From positions 1,674,001 through 1,738,000 of the forward strand of contig OZ234500.1 of assembly GCA_965153455.1 (NCBI GenBank): a stretch of 64,000 bases of DNA, written 5' to 3'. This stretch comes from Sphagnum compactum. Lineage: Eukaryota; Bryophyta; Sphagnopsida; Sphagnales. The notes under the pieces were generated by a model. The model was not told the origin of the DNA. It did not search any database and saw nothing but the letters and a program-made list of their open reading frames with translations. The position numbers were made by a program, and so were the translations under genes. Each line of letters starts with the position of its first letter. The stretch's first letter is position 1. Shown piece after piece: positions 33,801 through 45,193 of this stretch.

Positions 33801-36800
33801 CTGTGGTCTCCTCTGCCTGCCCAGAGCTGTGGTTGAGTAAGCCATAGTATCCACTTTGCATGATGTTACTATTGAGGTTTGTGGAGATAATTCTTGAAAT
33901 CAATTGGTTACATCTCTTAGACCGTCTTCCAATCATTACTCTCATTCTCTGTTCCTCTGATCTGGACTCTGACTGTGGATGTATTTTCTAATTCTGACCT
34001 TGATTTGCTTTCTGCATGGTCATCAGGTTCTGCAACATTACTGATGAGAGGAAAGCAGGTGAAAAGGTGCAGCACTTGCCTGGGCTCACCTTAGCTTGGG
34101 CCTATCCAGATATCTGAGGTCTGCCAACATGATGGCAGTTTTGTGAATTTAGCATCTGAACAGTTGGTTGACATGCTGTGTTCTTCTTACCATAGACTTT
34201 CCAGGTTTGATTTTTGCACTGTCACCTCTTGATTGCTCCCAGGAAGCACTGCAGGAGCATCACTTGACCATCATGGGGATCCTGGGCAAGCTATGAAGAA
34301 AGTTCCTGGAGAGGATCACAAAGAAGAACCCAATGGGGCAGGTTTTTTCTTTTGCCACAGGTATGTCTCCTACTCTATTATGAATGCTTGCAAAATTGAG
34401 TGCAACTCACTTGGCAAGTCTGAGAAGGTTGGCTAAGAATTCTGGACTGTTTTGAACTGCCACTGAATTACACAGACAAATGCAATCAGGGCAGCCAGTG
34501 GCAGCAGTTGTGGACAAATTTGTCCACCCTCTGATAGTCAAGCAGGTGGGCCAGATGCCTAGACATCGGTGGGCACTTTGACCCAAACATATGATGTTCT
34601 ACACTGCAAAATAAACCAGTGATACTGGGGTAGCAGATGGCAATGGTTGGGAACAAGCTTCTGGCATGGCCAAATTGAAGGGGAAGCATCAATTGGCACT
34701 GCAACAGAAACTAATGATGGTGGGGCAGCAGATGGGTGGGCATTAGTGAGCCCTAACTTAATTGAAATCATGGTGGGCCAGGGGAAGGGAAGTGTTCCTT
34801 GGACTGTTATATATATAGTTAATGAATATATAGTTATAGTTGTATTCACTAACTAGAATGATAATGCAGTCAGTCTAGTTATCATTGCATAACAAGACTG
34901 ATGTTGGCTTGTTTGCCCCTATGAGTGGAGCTGGCCCTCGGCAGTGAAAGCAAGGAGCCTGAGTACAAGGACATTGCTATTCTTTCAGATCAATGTGCCC
35001 CATTTTGCACGATCTAAGTGCCCATTTTCATTGTCGTTCTGTAGTCGACCATCTTTGAAGGTCAGCATGGCTGGTCCTAGCAGATTCATGTGATTGACTA
35101 GTGCTTGTCATCAATTGGCAGTGTATATGAGAATGGTGCCAGAATTTCAGCCCAGCATGATGCATTGGTGCAGGCACTAGTTGGTCCACCATCCCCAAAG
35201 TACACTGAAAATGCTGGGTGTGGTATTACCTGCACAAAGGTACATCATTCTCTAGATTTAGTACTCCATCAATGGTGCTATTCATGTTTCATCATGTTAT
35301 CATGTGATGCTTAAGCATGGTATTGGGCCATTGTTATCAACAGGAAATCCTCCTGTGCAATAAGCCTTTGCCACAAGATTGCTTGTGAATGTACCCTTTA
35401 GCATTTTAATGGGCATTTGCACTGCAAAAGTGTTTCTGCACGGTCTCAAATTGCTTTGTAGTGCACAACTTGCAATGTAGCCTTTTTGGAGGATCTGTTG
35501 CTACCGGTTCACAAGAATGTCAGCTTCCAGGACATCCAGCACTTCTGGAACAGAGAATGATTCCTGCTACCACAAATGCCTGAAAGAGAAGGCTGCCAGC
35601 AAGTTCCCTGCCTTGGTTGGAAAATAAACAAGTAATCTACACCAGGAATCTCAGGGAGCTCCTCCTCAGGGAATCTCTGGGAAATTCTTGAAGCTCTGTG
35701 TGTGAAGGGCCTCATCAAAGAAGAATCCAGTAACTATTGCACTAGACAGTCAGTTCCAAAACCTCCATTCTACATTGATGGCCATATCCATTCAGGAACT
35801 TGCAATGCAGCTATAGAGAAAAAAAATTCAGCATAATATGAACAGTGAACTTATATACATACTCCCATCTCTTTGGTTTCAACTTTCTGACATGCATTTC
35901 TCCATATGATTCTATGCATAAGCCTTGCGTCAACCTCAGCCCAGCAAAAAACTTCATGTACTCTTTCATTATATATTTAGCTTAATGTCATGTAATTTCG
36001 TGCTGCTTAGGGCAGATAGTAGTAGTCTGGCACCTGTCTCTGACACGGTATAAAAGGTAGTAGTATTTTCACCAACAACCTGTCTGCACTATACAGGAGG
36101 GAAGGAATTTAGATGTAGCACAAGTCTGAGAATGTTTTTTGGTTGAACAGGTGACTTTTGTGGCACATTTGCAGCAATCAATATGCAAACTGAGATTACT
36201 CTTGAAAGGGCAAGTTGTTCATGTTGTGATTTTGTGAGGCTTTGAAGAGTCATAGCAAGACACCCATGACTCACATGCGTGGTTTCTGTTTTAATTGCCT
36301 CCTAAGGAATCAGCTGGAGAGGTTGGACAAGATAATTGTTCCTGTTTTTGGAGCTTGATTGTGGAGTATCTCAAGTGCCTGGGATCATTGTTTCAATGAT
36401 CAAGTGCAAAGTGTAAGTCTAAATGTGCAACAGAATCAAAGTTCATATAAATGTGTGTGTGCATGCAGGTTCTAAAAATTTGCTGAACTTGGTTTTTCTT
36501 ATTCCAATTGCAAGCCTTCAAGCTTGAAATTGTTGGCATTGGCCAAGAATGATGGTCACCTTAGATTCAGGGAGCTTATTTGTTTGTCTTCTCAACTGTA
36601 GTATCATTCATTTGTGGTCTTCATCATCTCTGTGCAATTACTCCAAAAGATAAGATGCAGAGAAAGTGGTGGGTATCAAGTACAGCAGCCAGAGGGTTAA
36701 GAGAATGACAGTAAGGACCATTGAGCAGCTGAGCATGAAGAACAAAAAACCCCAAGTGCAACAGAAATCATGTTTCATCAGATCAATGCTGAGAACGTTA

Positions 36801-37900
36801 GTGACTGTTACATGAGTAATCAGCTTCTTGGGTTGTTTGTTGCCAATGGGATCAGCAAAGCCATCAGAATCTCCAACTCAGTTTCTTCAGATAATATCGA
36901 ATTGTGAAAACTTAGATCAGTGGCACTGACGTTTGATGATTTACATTCACATGCTTCTTCTGTACATGCTGCTGCTTTGGAGGCCATGTCAGAACATTTG
37001 TTAGCAACAAAATTTGTGACTGCTTGTAGTGTAGCTGTTTAACTAATCATATGTACATGTGCAGGGTTGCAGGGTTGCTGGAACCAGAATGATTTCTTCT
37101 TCTTCTTCTCTTTTTCAAGCCCCATCATCAGATCTGGTAAGTTTGGCCCTTGGCTTCTTTCATCTTCTGCTTTTATTTCAGAACAATGAGGTGGTAGTTA
37201 CAGGTAAATAATGATAGTGAACAAGAAAGAATTCTGCAAATCTATATGCTTGCAGCCTGACACAACAGTTGTATAGAATGTATCCTCACAAAGAGATAAA
37301 TCAGCTCTGAGAAAAGTTTTTGATTGCAGAATTGGAGAAATGTTGCAGACCTAGGTTATTCTACGAGTTATGATTTTGGGTCCATGATCTTTTTTCTTAT
37401 CATGGGTTTTTTGATTCACAACATTTGCCTGCTATAATATCACCAGTTAGAAAGTCAGTAAGGCAGTCATAAGAGCCCAAGAAGAAACAACAACAAAGAA
37501 CAAAAAACTGTCAGGAAGAGAAGACAATTGCAATCAAAAAAATACTCAGATCTTTTTTACCACCAAACCTGGGAATTTTTCTTTGCACTTTTTTCTTTTT
37601 CTTTTTTGTTAATTTTGTTTTGGAGGAGGGCAGGGGGAATGTTGGGTGAATAATGGTAGGATAACACACTATTTACTCAACCCATTTCTTTTGTCATGTA
37701 CCTGGAATTGGGTGTTTTTTTTTCCAATGTACTCAAGAATCTGCATGTGAGGCCTGGCTGGTGATGTCTTGTCCCTGGGATTACATCTTCTCAGCTACTG
37801 TTGTTCTCATTATGTTGTCCCCCCCTTTGGTCTTGCTTGCCAAGGAAGACGCTAACAAGCTCACTTAGTGCTCTTTTGTCTTATTACTATCTGCCCCTTG
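30836..37900. other. 7-kb region without recognised genes, less AT-rich than its flanks
   Basis: The texture differs from the surroundings: fewer long A/T runs, frequent CTG, CAG and TGCA, but still few CG. A phrase CTCCTAAGGxTA...GTTATGACxGCAC occurs twice (about 30841-30870 and 31241-31270), which implies local duplication. Open frames of 85-96 codons exist (31775-32041, 32514-32801, 33325-33585), but none has a domain I recognise and they do not chain. It could be very old transposon sequence, a long non-coding RNA locus, or introns of an unseen gene. Confidence 0.4.
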
Positions 37901-38260
37901 TTCTGGCAGGACAATGAACACACACACCCCTTATGAACTTTGTGGGTGCCAATGTGCAGTCCTGTTTTGTGTGAGTCCTTCTTCAAGTTTCAGTGATGAT
38001 CTTTTTTGTCATAGTTCATTATCCCCAGACCTCAAAAGGGCTGATTTTAACGAACTCAGGACGAGGTGCTTCATTACTTTGTCGTCCATGAACGTGTGAA
38101 GAATATAGCCACAGTTTGTGAAACTTGAGGTCTTTTTTCTTTTTTTTTCTTTTGAAGTTAAATTTGAGCAAAACCCTTTTGTCTGTTGTAAAAGTTTTGC
38201 CCTGCGTTACAGATGCCTTCTTTTTTTTTTCTTTTTTCTTTTTTAAATAAATTTTTTATG
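37901..38260. other. Intergenic DNA with T-rich tracts
   Basis: Several long T/C tracts (38132-38155, 38218-38246). No gene recognised. Confidence 0.45.
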
Positions 38261-38264
38261 GGGG

Positions 38265-38500
38265 CGAATTTTCACCATTTTGTGATTTTTTAAAGAAAGG
38301 AATATTCTGTCACAAAATCCTGTTTCCGGAAAAAAAAAATGCCATAACAATATTTTCTTAAAAATCACAAAAACATTTGTCACAATTGCCTAGAATATGA
38401 AAGGGTGCTTAACATTTTCTATTCTCATATTTTGAATATCGTCAAATTTGGCTAAATGTCCTTATGGACAATCACCACTTGAGCAACATCACAAAATTGG
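38265..38500 (+). repeat. Dispersed repeat R3, copy 1
   Basis: It matches 49918-50130 in order: GAATTTTCACCATTTTGTGA, GGAATATTCTGTCACAAAAT, a purine-rich AAAAA block, then AAATGTCCTTATGGACAATC and CACTTGAGCAACATCACAA. The TTTGGCTAAAT...CACTT tail also resembles the R2 core, so R2 and R3 may be parts of one family. Confidence 0.55.
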
Positions 38501-39185
38501 GAAAAAAAAACCGGTATCGTCATCACCTTGTGAGTAAGAAAAATTAAATGTGTAGGCATAGTACCTATATAAGTATGTTGAGTCAATCCAAATTACTTAT
38601 ATGTAGGGTAAAGCCCTTGGGTGGGATGTAGGACAAGGTGATTGTCAAATCTGGGCCCGAATTTTGGGAATGTCTCCTACCCATGGTCTTTACCTATCAT
38701 AAAGCACGAGGTAAAATTTATCATGAACTAAACTTACATAGATCACAAGATGTGTGAATGGGAGGGTTCCTATGCATACATCGTAGCCTAGGGTCAGATT
38801 CAACGCATTAAAAACAAATTAATATTATTTTCAAAAAATGATTTTAAAAATATTAATTATTGAATTTTTCGTTAATGAAAATGAAAAATTTTAATGAAAT
38901 TTGTTTGAGCATTCAATTGCCTTCCAATAGCACTTATGTTTCAGTGCTCATACTTTCATCCTCTCACCTATTTCTGCCTATTGACTACACTTTTAATGCT
39001 CCTAGAGAAAAATATCATTAATTAGGTGAATTATGATTGAATTTGTGTGGGGATACTCATTAATATTGTGATATTTTTTTAATGATTGACAAGGAGCATG
39101 ACTTTTTTTTACCAGCTTTTATAAAGTTTTAGATTTTTTTCATTTGCATGGTGCATTTGTTGTTTTTTCGTCATTTCCAATGTGT
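38501..39185. other. Intergenic DNA, no recognised feature
   Basis: AT-rich. No gene or ordered repeat seen. Confidence 0.45.
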
Positions 39186-39189
39186 TTTT

Positions 39190-39680
39190 ATCACATTTTT
39201 CAACACTCACGAAAAAGAGCTGCCCATGATATCAAATTTGCTTGAATGGGGTCGACAATGACAACATCGATCAATGTGCAAATGTTATCAACCGACAAAA
39301 CAATGTCGACCCACTTATGAAAAGATTGAAAAGAAGGCGATGAAAAAACATGAGCTTACTCTTGCAAAATATAAAACTTTGCATCTCTCGCAATTGATGC
39401 AAAAGCATTCCAAATGGCATCATGGGATGCGATCCTCTCCCCATCATCGGTGCAACAAAGGAGGTGAATCCCCATGAGATCTAACAACTGAACACAAATG
39501 CAATGTGTCATATCGAAAGCCAGAAGATGAAGGAGGCCTAATCTAGTCCACAACACAGAAGAAAAAACATCAAAGGACAAACGAAAGCATAAAATGACAG
39601 GGCAAGCAGATAGCCAAACTCTTGAGCACTTGTTTACAACAGTTCTATGCTTAGCCACCATTGAGTGCAAACCAAGATTG
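39190..39680 (-). pseudogene. Non-LTR retrotransposon C-terminus with restriction-like endonuclease (fossil)
   Basis: On the minus strand a frame reads ACPVILCF...SSVLWTRLGLLH, then a zinc-finger-like CIC...GIHLLCC, then SHDAIWNAFASIARDAKFYI. After a single TAA (about 39353-39355) it continues in the same frame as SSPSFQSFHKWVDIVLSVDN and VVIVDPIQANLISWAALFRE (to about 39200). A CxC...HxxxC finger followed by an endonuclease-like domain with acidic VDIV and VVIVDP is the C-terminal layout of non-LTR elements that use a restriction-like endonuclease. The protein recalls an element family I associate with seed-free plants. The reverse transcriptase is not visible upstream, so this is a fragment. 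Assignment is from recalled resemblance and motif order. Confidence 0.55.
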
Positions 39681-39940
39681 GTGGAATAGATGGCTTTTCT
39701 GACCTTGTGAATGGCCGTTTTTCATTCGCAATTTGAGGACATGCTAAACATCAAAGCCATTCCCAAAAAACTAAAATCCAAAATGAGGGGTTTTCTCTTT
39801 TTTCAATTCTTTTGATAAAACCTTGCATGCTCAGAGGTGTATTTTACATGAATATTTGACGTTTTAAAAACCCCTGAAGAGTATATCAATTGCATGGCTA
39901 AAAGCCCAAACAGAGATTAAGCAGACGACATTGGCAGATC
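39681..39940. other. Intergenic DNA
   Basis: The interval in which the retrotransposon fossil should continue upstream. I can follow no further coding frame. Confidence 0.4.
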
Positions 39941-39944
39941 TTTG

Positions 39945-40100
39945 CTGAAGCTGGAAGAATCAGACAGACTTCATGCCAGATCTACCTATTGAAGCTGAAA
40001 GAATTGGACAAAATTCATGCCAGAGCTTTTGGATAGATTTTGAAAGAGTTGGACATGACTTCATGCCAGATCTCTCTACTGAAGTTTGAAGTGTTAGTTC
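39945..40100 (+). repeat. 45-bp tandem repeat, three units
   Basis: TTCATGCCAGA (or TTCATGCCAGAG) occurs at 39970, 40014 and 40060. Each is preceded by GAAxGAxTxGGACA-like sequence and followed by a TCTACCTATTGAAG-like stretch. The period is 44-46 bp. Confidence 0.7.
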
Positions 40101-41247
40101 AGGGACATTACAGCGGGATCAACACTAGACAGTCTGTGATTGAAACCAAAAGCCATTAATACTGCTAACCCATCCTTCTGACCGCAAAACTTTCAACCTA
40201 GGCCAACTGTGTTCTGTGAAAATAAAAAGCCTGTCATCCTCAAAAGCCAGTTATGAAAGCAATGTGATACTTTTTTGCATGCTCAGGTTCTCAAGAACTA
40301 ACCTTGTTTGTGCATTCTACATGTCTTCTTAGAGAGGTCATTCTCCCTGACCAGCATCATGTTGCAGCGCAAGTAACCAGAGACAGTGATCAACAAAAGG
40401 GAATTGGTGACCATTACCAGCATACACAGTTTGCAACTTCCAATGTGCAGGGAAATTGTACCCAAAAGACCACTACCTTCATGCACCAGCTCCTGAAGCA
40501 CAGCAAGACTTTTAGCGGCTCAACCCCAGCTGGTTGAGTATCTAACTGGGGAAATGTCCCACACACCACTGTTCCAGCCCAAGATGCAACATAGCGCCTC
40601 AAGCAGCAAAAAGCTCAAACAATCATCAAAAAATCTGAACATGATACAGGAACTCGTCAAACTTGAAAGAAAGTTTGCTGAACTGCCTGAGTTAAAACTA
40701 GAACACTAAGCCTAAGAAGATTTTTGTATCAGAATACAGTGCCAGGAAATGTCCAGATACAGAAGCAAACTGCTCCGGTAATCCAATCGAGCAGATAGCT
40801 CCCATAAGCAAGTGCACAGTATTGTCTCTTCATACAGAATAAGTTGAAACCTGTTCACCAACAAAAGGTCAGAAGTAAAATCAAGAGCAATTGCATCTAC
40901 TTCCATCCTGTTATCAAGCAAAACAAAGTGAGAAAAGCATTGAAAGAATTGAAGTACAGGCAATAAAATGAAGAAATGCACCTAAGAAACTGTCGCTGAT
41001 CTAAAATGAGAATTTCGAAGTGCAAATATTAACATAGAGAAAGACAAATAAAATCTTTGAAGTACACATTATTAACATGGAGGGAGAGAAAGAGCCTAAA
41101 GACTTTGTTGATTTTTATGTGAAAGATATACAGCAGCTACTGAACAAGAATATGACTAAAAAAAAGTCATTTTTGAAGTCCAAGGCTCTGTTCCCTTACT
41201 TCAATACTGCAGCAAATGGCTAGCAGACTGGCTAAATTCTTTTGTCT
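40101..41247. other. Region 3' of the KCS gene
   Basis: No gene recognised. It includes the expected 3' UTR and polyadenylation region of the minus-strand KCS gene (just below 41248), but no canonical AATAAA is evident on that strand in the first 250 bases. Confidence 0.45.
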
Positions 41248-42864
41248 TCAATCAAATTTGTAAACCTCTGGAATCCTCACTGGATACTGAGAAATACAGT
41301 GTGCCCAGGGTGATTTCTGTGATGGCTGTATGGTCCGAAGGGCCTGCCAGACAGCACTATTGCACTTAAATCCACTACCAAAAGCAATTTGCCAGATTCT
41401 ATTGCCTTTGCGCATTCTTCCTTTTGCTTCTGTATACGCCAACTCATACCATATTGTGGACGACGAAGTATTTCCAAATCTATGAAGTGTCATTCGTGAA
41501 GGCTCTGAGTGTGCTGGAGAGAGCTGCAGGTTGCTCTCTAGCTCATCGATCACAGCTCGTCCTCCTGCATGGATGCAGAAATGCTCAAACGCAAGCTTAA
41601 AATCAGGGATGTATGGTTTCACCTTGAAGTTGAAAACCTTTCGAGCAACAAGGACTGTGAAGAAGAGGATCTGTTCAGAGAGAGGAAGTACAAGAGGGCC
41701 TAGAGTAGTAATGTTTGTCTTCAGAGCATCCCCTGCAATTGCCATAAGGTCCTTCGAAAGTGCCACTCCCATGTACCCTGCCTCGTCTTGCTCCTGATAG
41801 ACACATTCGTAACTCTTGTCATCAGCTCCCTTATGAGTCCTCACAACATGTTTGAGTTGGTACTTGGATCTTGACCTGTCTCTGCCTTTGTTGGAGAGAA
41901 GAATAGCTGCTCCACCAGTTCGAAAGAGGCAGTTTGGAATGAGCATGGACCTTCGATTTCCAAAGTACCAGTTCTGTGTGATGTTTTCCATGCTCACAAC
42001 TATAGCATATGTACCACCATGGACTTGTAAAATGTCCTTGGCAAGATCAATCGAGATCACACCTGCACTGCATCCCATTCCTCCTAAATTGAAGGTCCGA
42101 ATGTTACCCCGCATTTTGTACTTGTTCACAATCATGGCTGACAGAGATGGCGTTGGATTGAAAAGAGAACAATTCACAACCAGCACACCAATGTCCTTCG
42201 GCTTCACCTTTGTTTTCTCAAACAACTCATCCAAGCACCCGAACATGACCTCTTCTGCCTCCTCCCGTGCAAACTTCATGTTAGGGCATGGTGGAAGAGC
42301 ATGCATGGCTGAAGGAAGATAGGTCTCATCTCCCAGCCCTGACCTCTCCAAGATCTTCTGCTGAAAATTGACACTCTTCTCATCAAAGAACCCCGACATC
42401 TTCGTGCGTTCCAAGAAATAATTCAATTTTACCTTCAGTGACTCCTGTGGCAAGTAACAAGCATAATCGACAAGGTAGATCGGCCTCGGCCTTGACATCA
42501 CATACACTGTCAGGAAGAACACAAGAAGCAGTGAACAGATGACCAAGCTCACAAGGTCGAACTTCAGGTTCTCCCATAGCTGCCACAAGTCATCAGGTCG
42601 GAACCGACCCACCTCCAACAGAACTCCAAGCAGAAGTGGAATGAAGAGGAATTTCAGCACATGGGTGATCAGATAATGGTAGCCAAGCTTCACATATTTC
42701 AGATTCACTGACTGCAAGAAATCAGGAAGCCGCCGCTGTGCACTGATGTGGATTGAAAACCTGCCCACACTCGTTGTGCCTCCTCCTCTTTCCACAGCAG
42801 GTGAAGGATTGATACCTCCTCCTGGTCTTGCTCCTTCTCCTCCACCGTCTCCCCCCTTTGCCAT
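41248..42864 (-). CDS. KCS: 3-ketoacyl-CoA synthase (very-long-chain fatty acid condensing enzyme)
   Basis: An intact 538-residue, intronless KCS of the plant FAE1/CUT1 type. It condenses malonyl-CoA with a long-chain acyl-CoA, the first and chain-length-setting step of the ER fatty acid elongase, feeding waxes, cutin, suberin and sphingolipids. After a Gly-rich N-terminus come two predicted membrane helices (about 65-84 and 104-122), which anchor it in the ER. The catalytic triad is complete: Cys265 in GGMGCSAG, His432 in CIHAGGRAV, Asn465 in HRFGNTSSS; the spacing matches the family. Other hallmarks are [13 protein letters not shown] (291-303), [17 protein letters not shown] (342-358), [15 protein letters not shown] (384-398) and [20 protein letters not shown] (487-506). 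Length is close to the usual 490-550. The start ATG has a strong context (ACACCATGG). Sequence is closest to my memory of the KCS4/KCS11 group, but subgroup and substrate cannot be settled here. Confidence 0.97.
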   Translation of the reverse strand: MAKGGDGGGEGARPGGGINPSPAVERGGGTTSVGRFSIHISAQRRLPDFLQSVNLKYVKLGYHYLITHVLKFLFIPLLLGVLLEVGRFRPDDLWQLWENLKFDLVSLVICSLLLVFFLTVYVMSRPRPIYLVDYACYLPQESLKVKLNYFLERTKMSGFFDEKSVNFQQKILERSGLGDETYLPSAMHALPPCPNMKFAREEAEEVMFGCLDELFEKTKVKPKDIGVLVVNCSLFNPTPSLSAMIVNKYKMRGNIRTFNLGGMGCSAGVISIDLAKDILQVHGGTYAIVVSMENITQNWYFGNRRSMLIPNCLFRTGGAAILLSNKGRDRSRSKYQLKHVVRTHKGADDKSYECVYQEQDEAGYMGVALSKDLMAIAGDALKTNITTLGPLVLPLSEQILFFTVLVARKVFNFKVKPYIPDFKLAFEHFCIHAGGRAVIDELESNLQLSPAHSEPSRMTLHRFGNTSSSTIWYELAYTEAKGRMRKGNRIWQIAFGSGFKCNSAVWQALRTIQPSQKSPWAHCISQYPVRIPEVYKFD

Positions 42865-43300
42865 GGTGTGCTTTTTTGTTGAGTTTCAACACTAACTTCA
42901 GAGAAAAACCCTTTTCTCCCGAAGAAGAACACCACACAAGGAGACACACACCCAGAAAAAAAACACCCAAGACCTCAAAAGCTGCAGATCTAAAGGACAA
43001 CAAGACTCCTCCACTCAGGAGGCATGTCCAACGAGGACTCGAAAGACTTCCTCCACGTTCAACAAGTCCAAACAAAGAGTTACAAGAACCTGACACTGAC
43101 CTAAAAACCCGTTTGAAACAATGTGTGGTACTGCAAAGACTCCGTGCAAGATGAAGACTACTAGGATACTAGTGCGGACGTTGGAGTGACTGATGTTGTA
43201 ATGCAATGCAATACAATGGGTAAGAAACTAACTAACTAACTAGCAATGAAAAAATGTGGCAAGACTCGAAGACGACATAGTGTACCTTGCATGGAGCAGA
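42865..43300 (-). other. KCS 5' leader region
   Basis: Immediately upstream of the KCS start the minus strand is T/C-rich and non-repetitive, as in a plant 5' UTR. A possible leader intron runs from a GCAAGGTACAC donor (about 43288) to an ATCTGCAG acceptor (about 42983), but I cannot prove splicing. No clear TATA box lies in this interval. Confidence 0.35.
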
Positions 43301-43368
43301 AGAAGCTCCAAAAAAGAAAAAAGCACAGCAGAAGTCTAAGAAAGTGGGGTAGGGAGAAAGAGACAGAG

Positions 43369-43395
43369 CGCACGCGCACGCACACACACACACAA
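43369..43395. repeat. (CA)n/(CG) mixed microsatellite
   Basis: CGCACGCGCACGCACACACA followed by more CA units. It lies about 500 bases upstream of the KCS start. Confidence 0.85.
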
Positions 43396-43454
43396 CAGGA
43401 CACACAGTTGCCAGCCAAAAAAACAGCAATGCTGAAGTACAGAAGAGTCCTTCA

Positions 43455-43497
43455 GCTGGCTGGCTGGCTGGCTGGTTGGTTGGCTGGCTAGCTAGCT
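43455..43497. repeat. (GGCT)n microsatellite
   Basis: Imperfect GGCT/GGTT/AGCT tetranucleotides over about 43 bases. It lies upstream of KCS. Confidence 0.85.
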
Positions 43498-43499
43498 CC

Positions 43500-44390
43500 C
43501 CTACAGAAGAAGAAACATATCCCACTTCTTCTTGCCTTGCTTTCTCGCTTCCTTGCTGCAATGTAGATTTGTGGCGGTGATGGGTGGGTAGGCTACACGT
43601 ATGAAAAGCACACTGGAACTCACTAGCACAAGTATCATGAAGCTTGATTGCGAAAAAAACTTTGAACAGAGAAGTCCACCCAACAACAAAAAACTTTGAA
43701 AAACTTTGAAAAACTTTTTTGTACGCGGTCCCCACTACTACTGCTTCTTCTGACAACAGCACTTCTTCTGACAGTAGTAAAAGCCAGAACTGTCACATAC
43801 AATACATCTACACGCCAACCGTCCCCAACCCCTCACGCACCAGAAAGAATACAGAGCAACCTGGTTCTCTCTCACCACCGTACCACTTGCCGCACTCCGC
43901 CGCTCAATATTGAAAATGCCTTTGCAACGAAAATAGCAATGATTTTTTTTCTTTCCTGATAACGCATTTCCACCCCACACACACACAAACACACCCCGAT
44001 AATAATAATAGTAATAAGATTTTTTTTAAATAAATCAATTGCCAATTTTGGCAGAAACACTAGGACGATGCAAAATGCTATACTGCATTCAACTGTATCC
44101 TCCTCCAAGATTACTACAAAAACAAGCAAGAAAGAAAGAAAGCTCAACAACGACAACAACAACCCCCATAAAAAAAAACAACAACAACAACAACGGTAAT
44201 AGCAATAGAAACAACAGTAACAGCAAGAGCAGTAAGTAGTCGGCACAAATGAGAAGAAGTAAGTTGCCTCTATTTTGAGAGATGGCAATTGATAGGAATT
44301 AGGTGTTTATATTAAACGGGGTTGTTATCCAAACAAGCTCCTGAAAGAAGGAATGAGCGATGGCCATTTTATGATCTTATAAATTTTATT
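43500..44390. other. Far-upstream KCS region with simple repeats
   Basis: It contains AAAAACTTTG repeated three times (about 43688-43716), AATAATAATAGTAATAA (43999-44016) and an (ACA)n tract (44144-44215). Open frames here translate these repeats and are not genes. A TATA-like ATATAAACA on the minus strand near 44305-44313 is a candidate promoter element. Confidence 0.4.
44144..44215. repeat. (CAA)n-rich tract
   Basis: CAACAACGACAACAACAACC, an A-run, then ACAACAACAACAACAACGG. Interrupted CAA trinucleotides. Confidence 0.8.
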
Positions 44391-44399
44391 TATTTTTTG

Positions 44400-44680
44400 G
44401 TTTCTCTCGCTGCTGCAGCGTAAGTAAGTACAGACGCGCGCCGATGCACAGGCAGCAGAGCAGAGCTGAGCTGCGCTAATGAGCACGGATGGACGGTAGG
44501 GAGCTGAAGTCGGGAGGCGCCGAAGTGTTTGAAAGAGAGAAAGTCGGAGAGGGAAACGAAACGAGCGGATGGATTGCAGTGTGCGCGGGAGGGAGGGAGG
44601 GAGCGTCCGTCCGCGGCCGGATTCGAACCCTCGTCGCTTGTCCGTCGTCACTCAAAAACCATCTCTAAAACACCAACAAA
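44400..44680 (-). promoter_or_regulatory. CpG-rich island upstream of KCS
   Basis: About 280 bases are rich in G+C and in CG (for example ACAGACGCGCGCCGATGC and CGTCCGTCCGCGGCCGG), unlike the CpG-poor flanks. On the minus strand it contains pyrimidine stretches typical of plant core promoters and leaders. It could be the KCS transcription start region with a long or spliced leader, or an exon of a separate gene. The 108-codon minus frame here (44325-44651) has no recognised domain. Confidence 0.4.
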
Positions 44681-45160
44681 GTAAAGAAGCAAAAAACAGG
44701 AAGTATTTAAATTGGTATTTAATATTTATTTATTTATTTATATTTTTGCCTGAGCCTTTTTGGGCACTTAGTGTAAGCAGGGGTTTATTTCTTTTTTTCA
44801 ATTTTTTGATATCGAAAATCTGGCAAATTCTTTTTCCAATTTTTTTGCAAAATTAGTTGATTTGATTTTACTCTAGGAAAACGCATTTGAATTAATACCT
44901 TTCATCAATTTTATTGTACTTTGTTTCCCTTCATAAATTATTTTTTTAAACATTGATTGTGAGAACTATATAACCCTAGTTGATTTGCAAGTTCCACAAA
45001 AAATTATATTATTTTTAGACTCACTGAAATTTCCAAAGGAATTTTGTTTCGTGAAGGGCATTTGAAATATTTTGAGAATATTTTATTTGTCAAAATGAAA
45101 TCTTCAAAGTTAAATAATTATGTGGCACAGACCCTATGAACCTGCTATTTAACTCTGTGT
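44681..45160. other. AT-rich intergenic DNA
   Basis: No gene recognised. TTTATTTATTTATTTATA (about 44725-44743) is a short ATTT tandem. Confidence 0.5.
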
Positions 45161-45164
45161 GTGA

Positions 45165-45193
45165 TATATATATATGTATATATATATATATAG
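45165..45193. repeat. (TA)n microsatellite
   Basis: ATATATATATATGTATATATATATATATA, alternating TA with one G interruption. Confidence 0.85.

Noticed and set aside
41531-42322. Plus-strand open frames of 88 and 156 codons
   Set aside because: They are antisense shadows of the KCS coding sequence, kept open by its codon composition.
42383-43154. Several frames of 63-124 codons around the KCS start
   Set aside because: They overlap the KCS N-terminus or leader in other frames and have no family motif.
43872-44288. 138-codon minus-strand frame rich in Cys and Tyr
   Set aside because: Its Cys/Tyr runs come from the (ACA)n and other trinucleotide repeats upstream of KCS.
44610-44640. tRNA gene suggested by GGGTTCGAATC on the minus strand
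   Set aside because: It matches a B-box, but the flanking bases cannot form a T-stem and no A-box, anticodon arm or acceptor stem fits around it.
41248-44680. KCS and the distant dioxygenase as a biosynthetic gene cluster
   Set aside because: They are 40 kb apart, act in different pathways, and are separated only by transposon debris.
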